From positions 9,895 through 16,576 of the forward strand of contig DIOT01000044.1 in assembly GCA_002426195.1 (NCBI GenBank): a stretch of DNA of 6,682 nucleotides, given 5' to 3'. This document shows positions 1 to 5,188 of this stretch, piece after piece (positions within the stretch are counted from its first letter, which is position 1; every line of letters begins with the position of its first letter). Origin of the DNA: Bacteroidales bacterium UBA5507 (GTDB taxonomy: Bacteria > Bacteroidota > Bacteroidia > Bacteroidales > Lentimicrobiaceae). The position numbers were made by a program, and so were the translations under genes. The notes under the pieces were generated by a model. It had not been told where the DNA came from, ran no database searches, and worked only from the letters and a program-made list of their open reading frames with translations.

Positions 1-900
1 CCTATGGTTGCTGAAGGACAAAGGTGGAGATTGTTAACTGCCTGTTTCCTGCATATCGGCATATTACACTTGCTGCTGAATATGTATGCTCTGCATTTCA
101 AAGGATCAGTACTCGAACCGTATCTTGGAAAAGCAAGATTCCTGGCAACCTATCTGATTCTGGGAATTGCCGGTAATCTGACAAGTATATGGTGGTTTCA
201 ATCCACTATAAGTGCAGGCGCTTCGGGCGCGATATTCGGATTATACGGAACCTTTCTGGCTTTATTAACCACCAACCTCATTGATAAATCAGTAAAAACA
301 TCGATAATACCCGGCATTATATTCTTTATTGCTTACAACGTATTTTACGGACTACGGCCAAACAGCGGAATTGACAATGCTGCTCACCTTGGCGGACTCT
401 TTTGTGGAATTATAGTTGGCTATGCATGGTACCCATGTTTGAAACAGTATGAAAATACGAGGATGAAATATTCTACAATAACTGTTTTGTCGATTGTTTT
501 ACTGGTTTCATCAATCATAATATTCAGGTATCTGCCGAATGATATCGCGAAATATGAAAAACAAATGTACCAGTTTGTCTCCATGGAGTCGATGGCACTC
601 GAAGTTTTCCAACTACCCGAAGAAACGCCCAGGGAGAAAATCTTATCGGAAATTAATAACCGGGGGCTATATTACTGGAAAGAAAACATTAAGCTCCTCA
701 ACAGCTTCAAAGATCTTGATCTGCCGTGGTCGGTAAGAGTCAGAAACAAAAAGCTGATAAAATATTGTGAACTCAGGATCAAAAGTTACAGACTCTTATA
801 TAAGGCTGTTCAAGAAGACACTGACAAATACAAGGATGAGCTCAACCAATACAACCGTGAGTTAGAAGCAATCATCAGGGAACTGACAGGAAATCAATGA
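1..900 (+). CDS. Rhomboid family intramembrane serine protease, 5'-truncated by window edge
   Basis: Rhomboids are polytopic membrane proteases that cleave substrate transmembrane helices. The frame is open to base 1. The Met at base 4 is internal, because GQRWRLLT just after it is the loop-1/TM2 motif of rhomboids, so TM1 and the true start lie upstream. Numbering from that Met: HLLLN with His22 and Asn26 matches the conserved HxxxN of TM2; GASG at 72-75 carries the nucleophile Ser74; His128 in NAAHLGG is the other half of the Ser/His dyad. Hydrophobic segments lie near 10-32, 46-65, 71-93, 101-117, 125-146 and 159-177; the last is an extra helix after the catalytic core. Residues 178-298 form a charged, probably helical soluble tail with no domain I recognise. 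All catalytic residues are present, so an active protease is expected. Its substrate cannot be inferred. It converges with the HicA-like gene. Confidence 0.93.
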   Translation, partial: PMVAEGQRWRLLTACFLHIGILHLLLNMYALHFKGSVLEPYLGKARFLATYLILGIAGNLTSIWWFQSTISAGASGAIFGLYGTFLALLTTNLIDKSVKTSIIPGIIFFIAYNVFYGLRPNSGIDNAAHLGGLFCGIIVGYAWYPCLKQYENTRMKYSTITVLSIVLLVSSIIIFRYLPNDIAKYEKQMYQFVSMESMALEVFQLPEETPREKILSEINNRGLYYWKENIKLLNSFKDLDLPWSVRVRNKKLIKYCELRIKSYRLLYKAVQEDTDKYKDELNQYNRELEAIIRELTGNQ

Positions 901-1034
901 CAGAAAGTAATGATGGGAAACACATTAAACTGTCTAATCTCTTCCATTTAAGGCCCCTGTTTTATCAGCCTGTGATAAAAGGCATACATATTTATTTCCG
1001 TTCAAGGAGAAGATCGAATGTGTGTCTAATTTAA
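897..1034 (+). CDS. Possible small ORF (45 aa) overlapping the rhomboid stop
   Basis: An ATG at 897 overlaps the rhomboid TGA (898-900) as ATGA, the arrangement typical of translational coupling. The frame stays open for 45 codons to TAA at 1032-1034. The product begins MTESNDGK and ends in an Arg-rich stretch (FRSRRRSN). I recognise no family. It could be a coupled small protein, the beginning of a longer gene cut off where accessory DNA begins, or chance: the overlap arises automatically from a CAA codon before TGA, and an open run of 45 codons is not rare. The 960-980 inverted repeat lies inside it, which argues mildly against coding. Confidence 0.25.
   Translation: MTESNDGKHIKLSNLFHLRPLFYQPVIKGIHIYFRSRRRSNVCLI
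960..980. repeat. Perfect 8-bp inverted repeat between convergent genes
   Basis: Arms TTTTATCA (960-967) and TGATAAAA (973-980) flank a 5-nt loop. The site lies between the 3' ends of the rhomboid gene (+) and the HicA-like gene (-), where a bidirectional terminator would be expected. The stem is mostly A-T and no run of T follows on either strand, so it is not a canonical intrinsic terminator. Confidence 0.4.
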
Positions 1035-1060
1035 AATGGCATTTGACTATAACCAAAGTA

Positions 1061-1348
1061 TTAATCCAAGAGGCCTTGCCGATCAAGGATTTTAAAAAAT
1101 TCCTCTTTACTGAGTGGACAATTAACCAGATCAATAAAGTCATCTTTTTGTAGATGACACTGATACGACATTTGTTTGATTAAATAATCACCTAAATCAT
1201 GGTTATTATGGCTCAATTTAGTATGAAGAATAAATTTCCCCTGATAATATAGTTCAAGCCACTTGTGATCGTTACTTTTAGTAGAAGATTCAATAAATCC
1301 TTTCTTTCGTAAATTTGTAAACGCTTTTCTAGAATCCAAGACACTCAT
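1061..1348 (-). CDS. HicA-like (YcfA/dsRBD-fold) putative toxin, 95 aa
   Basis: HicA toxins are small double-stranded-RNA-binding-fold ribonucleases that cleave mRNA and are neutralised by HicB. This protein has a comparable order of elements: a basic helix ending in LRKKGF (13-18), then NDHKWLELYY and GKFILHTKLSH as beta strands, then a helix DLGDYLIKQMSYQC (51-64). His28 in NDHKW sits where HicA has its catalytic GSHH histidine. The C-terminal extension HLQKDDF...CPLSKEEF (65-85) is not part of classical HicA, which is shorter. The start is fixed by a 4-nt ATGA overlap with the upstream gene on the same strand, implying translational coupling. The similarity alone is weak; the HicB-like partner strengthens it. 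It may instead be a non-toxic RNA-binding relative. Confidence 0.6.
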   Translation of the reverse strand: MSVLDSRKAFTNLRKKGFIESSTKSNDHKWLELYYQGKFILHTKLSHNNHDLGDYLIKQMSYQCHLQKDDFIDLVNCPLSKEEFFKILDRQGLLD

Positions 1349-2271
1349 TCTTCAATTTTTTCAATTATCTGATTCAACAAATTTTTAATAAGCAGATTGT
1401 GACGTGTCAGTTTTAATTCACTCAAAGTAGATAACTTTTGATAAACAAAATCAAACTCTTCCGAAAATGAGGCCTCTGCTTCATCAATTGTTTTTCCGGT
1501 GCCAATTATATTCAATATTTCCGACTGAATAATATAATAATCCTCCTCTTTAGCAAAATAACATCTAAGAGGGAATTTCAAAATATATGTTCTCGAATCA
1601 GCCGATATTACAACTGGTGCATATTCTAAAGAGTATTTTTCACCAGGGTAAGTATCAATAATTCGTCTCTTTGTCCTGCCTTTATTACTGAAAATTTTAA
1701 TTTTACCAACCGCAAGATTTAACTCACTTGGTTGCTCTTCTTGATTAATTATACGTGTTAACAATTTATTCTTAAGTTCAGGTTTAAATCTATTGAGCTT
1801 GTATATGGGAACTACTTTATCATTTTCAACATCTACAAAACTTACAGGAGCCGTTCCAAATGAATTTACAAATGAGTATAAATTTTCAACTACCGGATTT
1901 CGTTTGCTTGGTTCAGGATAGAGTTCAATCAATTTTCCGTATTCGCCTGAATTTGAAATCTGAAGCAACCTTTCAAACTTATCATTAACAATGGACCTTT
2001 GTTGCTGCCAATTAAAACCACTTTTATTCTCAGATCTATTCGAATAAGCAAATTCAGGAATTGCGCTTCCTGCATGGAAACCAACCAATTCTAGTCGAAA
2101 GTTATTTAAATCAATTGTCTCTGTATCAGATAAATCAAACTTTGCAATTGTAAAAATCAACTGCTGAAAATCTTGACCTATCTTAATAAGAGTATCAATA
2201 GGCAACGAATTATATCTACCTAATTCACCACCAATTTGAATATGAGCTCCTATCTCAAGATTTATTCCCAT
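1345..2271 (-). CDS. Long protein with C-terminal HicB-like domain, putative antitoxin, 308 aa
   Basis: HicB antitoxins pair a small RNase-H-like N-terminal domain with a DNA-binding domain, bind HicA and repress their own operon. Here residues about 229-283 read like the HicB core: a first strand (YILKFPLRCYF), then EEDYYIIQSEILNIIGTG, then KTIDEAEASFSEEFDFV, mirroring the Y-x-v-x-PeL-G-x-GdT-eEA pattern. The order is unusual: this domain is at the C-terminus, and about 225 residues of unrecognised sequence precede it. That part has a strand-rich start (NLEIGAHIQIGGEL), a helix at 24-45, and GFHAGSAIPEF (64-74). A charged helix closes the protein (285-308) and could serve as DNA or toxin contact. 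The gene precedes and overlaps the HicA-like gene. No Shine-Dalgarno is visible before the ATG; a promoter-like element lies immediately upstream. The HicB assignment is an inference from pattern and context. Confidence 0.5.
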   Translation of the reverse strand: MGINLEIGAHIQIGGELGRYNSLPIDTLIKIGQDFQQLIFTIAKFDLSDTETIDLNNFRLELVGFHAGSAIPEFAYSNRSENKSGFNWQQQRSIVNDKFERLLQISNSGEYGKLIELYPEPSKRNPVVENLYSFVNSFGTAPVSFVDVENDKVVPIYKLNRFKPELKNKLLTRIINQEEQPSELNLAVGKIKIFSNKGRTKRRIIDTYPGEKYSLEYAPVVISADSRTYILKFPLRCYFAKEEDYYIIQSEILNIIGTGKTIDEAEASFSEEFDFVYQKLSTLSELKLTRHNLLIKNLLNQIIEKIEE

Positions 2272-2275
2272 AAAG

Positions 2276-2283
2276 CAAAGATA
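2276..2283 (-). promoter_or_regulatory. Bacteroidota-like -7 element (TAnnTTTG) before the HicB-like gene
   Basis: On the minus strand the bases read TATCTTTG, an exact match to TAnnTTTG, the -7 consensus known for Bacteroidota primary sigma factors. It ends only 4 nt before the ATG, so a transcript starting from it would be nearly leaderless, which fits the lack of a ribosome binding site. No TTTG -33 element is visible at the expected 19-21 nt spacing, so this is tentative. Confidence 0.3.
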
Positions 2284-2466
2284 TAAAATATTACATTACC
2301 ATTATTATCTATTAGATTTTTATAAATTACACCCAATTTTAGTAATCATTTCGAATGAGAATCCCGGTAATGTCCGAATTAGTTTTATGCATTACTGCAT
2401 TCAAAATAATGGATACTAGTTGTGTTTGATTTATACTAAACAAACTCATCATAGCTTGATTCTTTA

Positions 2467-2478
2467 CTCATGTATGAG
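2467..2478. repeat. 12-bp palindrome, possible operator
   Basis: CTCAT and ATGAG are separated by GT, giving a near-perfect dyad too tight to be a good hairpin but suitable for a dimeric repressor. It lies about 195 nt upstream of the HicB-like start and about 50 nt beyond the orphan gene stop. HicB-type antitoxins autoregulate through palindromes, so this is one candidate; the distance to the start weakens the idea. Confidence 0.25.
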
Positions 2479-2531
2479 AAGCAATTTGATTGAGTGGCTA
2501 ACTATGCTATCCATCTTTTTAATCTCTATAT

Positions 2532-2837
2532 CTACTCCACCACTCCCAAAAACTCTCCGACTACAGCTGTTAGAAGTTTATCTAGATAGATGTTCTTAAA
2601 GTCAATACCTAGTACATCAACTTTTTTACATCGACTATCAAGCGCCTCAATTGATTCAAGTAGAATGTTAGCATTACCCACCTGTATAATGTCATTTCCA
2701 GTGTTGTTTATATTAAACGTGGCGATTAATTCTTCTCTAAAAGGGCTTTCTTCTATAATACTTAGCAGTTCTGAAACGGTAATAAAAGTACTTGAATCAA
2801 AGTCATGAAAAATCTTTGCAATAGGTGTAAGTATCAT
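2532..2837 (-). CDS. Acidic 101-aa orphan protein downstream of the AAA ATPase
   Basis: I do not recognise this family. The product is soluble by appearance, with alternating hydrophobic and acidic segments and no membrane helix. I count 16 Asp/Glu against 7 Lys/Arg, so it is strongly acidic. Likely helices are TVSELLSIIEE (20-30) and LDKLLTAVVGEF (85-96), with a strand-like middle (NDIIQVGNANILLESIEA). The start codon lies 39 nt after the ATPase stop on the same strand, so the two are probably co-transcribed. No Shine-Dalgarno is visible (upstream reads AGAACTTATTGAA). Small size, acidity and position next to a putative effector ATPase would fit an inhibitor, antitoxin or adaptor, but that is inference from context only. 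The ORF is long for chance and has the orientation expected of an operon member. Confidence 0.65.
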   Translation of the reverse strand: MILTPIAKIFHDFDSSTFITVSELLSIIEESPFREELIATFNINNTGNDIIQVGNANILLESIEALDSRCKKVDVLGIDFKNIYLDKLLTAVVGEFLGVVE

Positions 2838-2876
2838 TTCAATAAGTTCTAAAGTTTATCGGTTTATCTGTATTAA

Positions 2877-4985
2877 TCATAATGATGTTCCCTCAACGAT
2901 CCTATCGCATTCCGCAACAACATATTCTGGAATGGTGTCGAATATAGCGGGATCAAGTTGGCAGATAAATTCGTTTTCAATGTGATATGTCTGTTTAATG
3001 AACTTTTCGATGACAGCATCCTTCTCTTCATGATCAATAAGCCGACATATTTGAAGTTTTTCGTACCCATTTGTGCATGCTGCATAGACTTTCTTCATCT
3101 CAGTAACATTGCAAACGCGTTCTAAAAGTTCACTATAAGAAAAGTCAGCAAGGCGAGTTGATATTTCAATACAACCATTATCAAACTTTGCCTGATCCAT
3201 TTCAGGGTAATTGCCTTCAGCATCCATATGTTCTCGAGTATCAATCCCATGTTCCTTTTCGAACCTTTTATGCAATAGGTTTGATAGCACCTGATAAGCA
3301 TCACCCTTTTCATCTAGAATCTCGAAGAGTCGCCGCATGTAGATCAATTTAATGATATCATCCTTCTCTGAGCTGAGTGCATTATTACAAATCTCAGCAA
3401 ATGTTTGGACATCTCTTTTTTGTATGGGCAATTCTACAAGGACACCTGTATTAAGCTTGAGAAATGATGCTGAAGTCTGATTGTTGAACTTTTGAGATAA
3501 TGCTTTAACGGTATCTATGATAGGTTCCACATCATGGGTAAGCATCAGCACGGTTTTATTTTTAAAGCATGAATCGGCATTACGACGGAACAGCATCTCC
3601 AGAATGGCGTATTTTTTGTTCTTATCGAATGAAGAAATCGGGTCATCGAGAATGATTAAATCCGGTTTTTTAGAGAGACATTCATACATGAACATAACGA
3701 GCGAGAAGGCATTTCTCTCACCAAAACTTAGGTGCTGATTGCCACCGCGAAGGAATTCATCATGATCAAGATGCCGAAGCTTGAGTTGTGAATGTTCCCC
3801 TTCTCCAGCAACCTGAACAGCGTATCGATATCCAGCATAAGCAAGGAAGGCGTTGATATCTTTTTCATGCTTCTCAACAACCCTATGTATCTCTATACGT
3901 TGCTGGGCAATTTTCCCCTGAAGCTGCCCAGCTGTTTCTATCATGGCATCAATAGATTCATTTATGGGCTTAATAGCCTCTTGTGTTTTATCAGAATTGA
4001 GATTTTCAAGAAAAGAGAGGTCTATTTTAAAGGACGGAAGTACTTCAGCAACCTTTTCTCCATCCTTAAACTGAAACCCACTGAGCGTCCGCAATCTTTC
4101 GAGCTTTCCGACAAAAGTGTCAATCTGATTTTTGACATCAACCAGAAAATCTTCATGCTGCTTTTCTATGCCATCCTTCAACGTTGTAATAATGGATAAT
4201 TTTTTTCGTGCGGTATCCGAAAAATAGTCGCCAAGACGTTGAATAACGTTAATGATGGCTACCAGATTTTTGATGGTGTTTTTGTCATATTCCTGGCCGA
4301 CCTTCTTTATCAGTTCCTTTTTATCGGCAGCATGTGAAGTACAAAAAGGACAGTTATCGGATAGTTCCGCAAAATTATAACCATTTGTTTGCCATTCCAC
4401 CCAATCGACACTCTGCGCACTTTGAATAAAGGGTTTGAACGACTCAAGTCCTACTGGAATATGCTGAATTTTATTACCTACAGCAAGTCCTTTCATTCCA
4501 GGGCATGCTTTTGAGATTCCAGACTTGCTCAGCTTAAAAGCATTGCCCATCTCTTTAAGAGTCAAAATCAATGTCTCCAAATTCTCGTTGTCGACAAACA
4601 ACTTTTTGATTTTGGCAATTAGTTCTTCTATCTCTTGCTCCTTTTGTCGATAAACATCGGTTTTAATCAAAATGTCAAAGCTATTGCTAAGGAGTTCTTC
4701 AGGCTTGAATACAAACTGAGTAACATACTCTTCATTGAAACACATCACATGTTCAATGCTTTCCAACCCGATTACTTCAGGCTCTTTGTTCTCGGGATTT
4801 TCCTTTTTAAGTTTAAACGGCATCAGTTCCTTCAGATCTGGGTTCTCAGCCGTACCGAGGATGAGAGCTCTTGCTATAGTACTTTTTCCTGTACCGTTGG
4901 GCGCGAACTTTATATTTAATTGATTTTCAGCTATTGAAATCACTGCTAAATCAATATTATTGCAGTTCTTAATTTCAATTATCAT
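2877..4985 (-). CDS. AAA_13/ABC-type ATPase, PrrC/RloC-like, 702 aa
   Basis: This is an SMC/ABC-class ATPase split by a long middle. The N-terminal half carries Walker A APNGTGKST (28-36), with Ala for the usual first Gly. The C-terminal half carries the signature LSFGE (419-423), Walker B LIILDDP (443-449), D-loop SSFD (451-454) and switch histidine His484 in LTHD. Between them are coiled-coil-like stretches near 113-147, 255-300 and 335-378, and a CPFC knuckle (212-215) that could bind zinc, as the RloC zinc hook does. After the ATPase core, R551-x3-E555 followed by His572 in LSNLLH resembles the Arg-x3-Glu...His anticodon-nuclease triad described for PrrC and RloC; the E-to-H spacing is shorter than in PrrC. 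This family is common in phage-defence contexts, and a translation-arrest or nuclease role is my inference. The start is supported by AGAAAGG, 7 nt before the ATG. It heads a probable operon with the acidic orphan. Confidence 0.85.
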   Translation of the reverse strand: MIIEIKNCNNIDLAVISIAENQLNIKFAPNGTGKSTIARALILGTAENPDLKELMPFKLKKENPENKEPEVIGLESIEHVMCFNEEYVTQFVFKPEELLSNSFDILIKTDVYRQKEQEIEELIAKIKKLFVDNENLETLILTLKEMGNAFKLSKSGISKACPGMKGLAVGNKIQHIPVGLESFKPFIQSAQSVDWVEWQTNGYNFAELSDNCPFCTSHAADKKELIKKVGQEYDKNTIKNLVAIINVIQRLGDYFSDTARKKLSIITTLKDGIEKQHEDFLVDVKNQIDTFVGKLERLRTLSGFQFKDGEKVAEVLPSFKIDLSFLENLNSDKTQEAIKPINESIDAMIETAGQLQGKIAQQRIEIHRVVEKHEKDINAFLAYAGYRYAVQVAGEGEHSQLKLRHLDHDEFLRGGNQHLSFGERNAFSLVMFMYECLSKKPDLIILDDPISSFDKNKKYAILEMLFRRNADSCFKNKTVLMLTHDVEPIIDTVKALSQKFNNQTSASFLKLNTGVLVELPIQKRDVQTFAEICNNALSSEKDDIIKLIYMRRLFEILDEKGDAYQVLSNLLHKRFEKEHGIDTREHMDAEGNYPEMDQAKFDNGCIEISTRLADFSYSELLERVCNVTEMKKVYAACTNGYEKLQICRLIDHEEKDAVIEKFIKQTYHIENEFICQLDPAIFDTIPEYVVAECDRIVEGTSL

Positions 4986-4992
4986 AGAAGAA

Positions 4993-4999
4993 CCTTTCT
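4993..4999 (-). promoter_or_regulatory. Shine-Dalgarno for the AAA ATPase gene
   Basis: The minus strand reads AGAAAGG, ending 7 nt before the ATG at 4985. It decides the start and is notable because neither the orphan gene nor the HicB-like gene has one. Confidence 0.6.
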
Positions 5000-5004
5000 G
5001 TCTT

Positions 5005-5018
5005 GGCAGGGTACTGCC
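5005..5018 (-). promoter_or_regulatory. Small GC-rich hairpin in the ATPase leader
   Basis: Arms GGCAG and CTGCC form a perfect 5-bp stem with a 4-nt loop (TACC on the minus strand), about 5 nt upstream of the Shine-Dalgarno. It stands out in an AT-rich leader. It could be a translational control or mRNA-stability element, or the binding site of a dimeric regulator. The rest of the 203-nt gap (4986-5188) shows no other gene, no convincing promoter, and no clear terminator for the SPFH operon. Confidence 0.35.
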
Positions 5019-5188
5019 TATAACTATATTAAATTTGCTTCATAACCATCTACGGCGCTATTATCAACAGGAGATATTTCTGCATTTAAAACTGATTATT
5101 AATGGTTGCAATCTTTAACAAAATCCAAATAAATACTTTACAAAAGCAACATAAATTATAGAAAATTAATATCACCTGATTCACTTCC

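Larger units (their letters stand above)
2272..2531. other. AT-rich spacer between the two minus-strand modules
   Basis: This 260-nt stretch separates the 101-residue orphan gene from the HicB-like gene. It is strongly AT-rich next to the HicB-like start: bases 2281-2340 contain 9 G/C of 60. It holds short inverted repeats: ATGCA/TGCAT at 2387-2400 and GTTTG/CAAAC at 2424-2445 (imperfect inside), plus the palindrome at 2467-2478. None has a following T-run on the minus strand, so no clear terminator for the upstream module is seen. A 37-codon minus ORF (2452-2339) is discussed as a finding and is not called as a gene. Confidence 0.6.

Noticed and set aside
934..1143. 69-codon minus ORF overlapping the end of the HicA-like gene
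   Set aside because: It overlaps the HicA-like coding region in another frame, has no start signal and no recognisable family; it is a shadow ORF.
2355..2429. 24-codon plus-strand ORF in the spacer
   Set aside because: Too short, no ribosome binding site, no recognisable sequence.
3792..4199. 135-codon plus-strand ORF inside the ATPase gene
   Set aside because: It lies antisense to the middle of a confident ATPase; its composition is that of reverse-complemented coding DNA and no motif is visible.
4635..4923. Plus-strand ORFs opposite the Walker A end of the ATPase
   Set aside because: They are antisense to strongly conserved coding sequence, with two competing frames in the same place; shadows.
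5170..5182. Possible terminator after the SPFH gene (ATCA/TGAT dyad)
   Set aside because: A 4-bp A/T-rich stem with a 2-nt loop is too weak, and only a broken T-rich stretch follows.
901..5188. Flanking direct repeats or att sites around the accessory span
   Set aside because: Comparing 901-1060 with 4986-5188 by eye gave only short, low-complexity matches (such as TTATCA), so no att or target-site duplication can be claimed.
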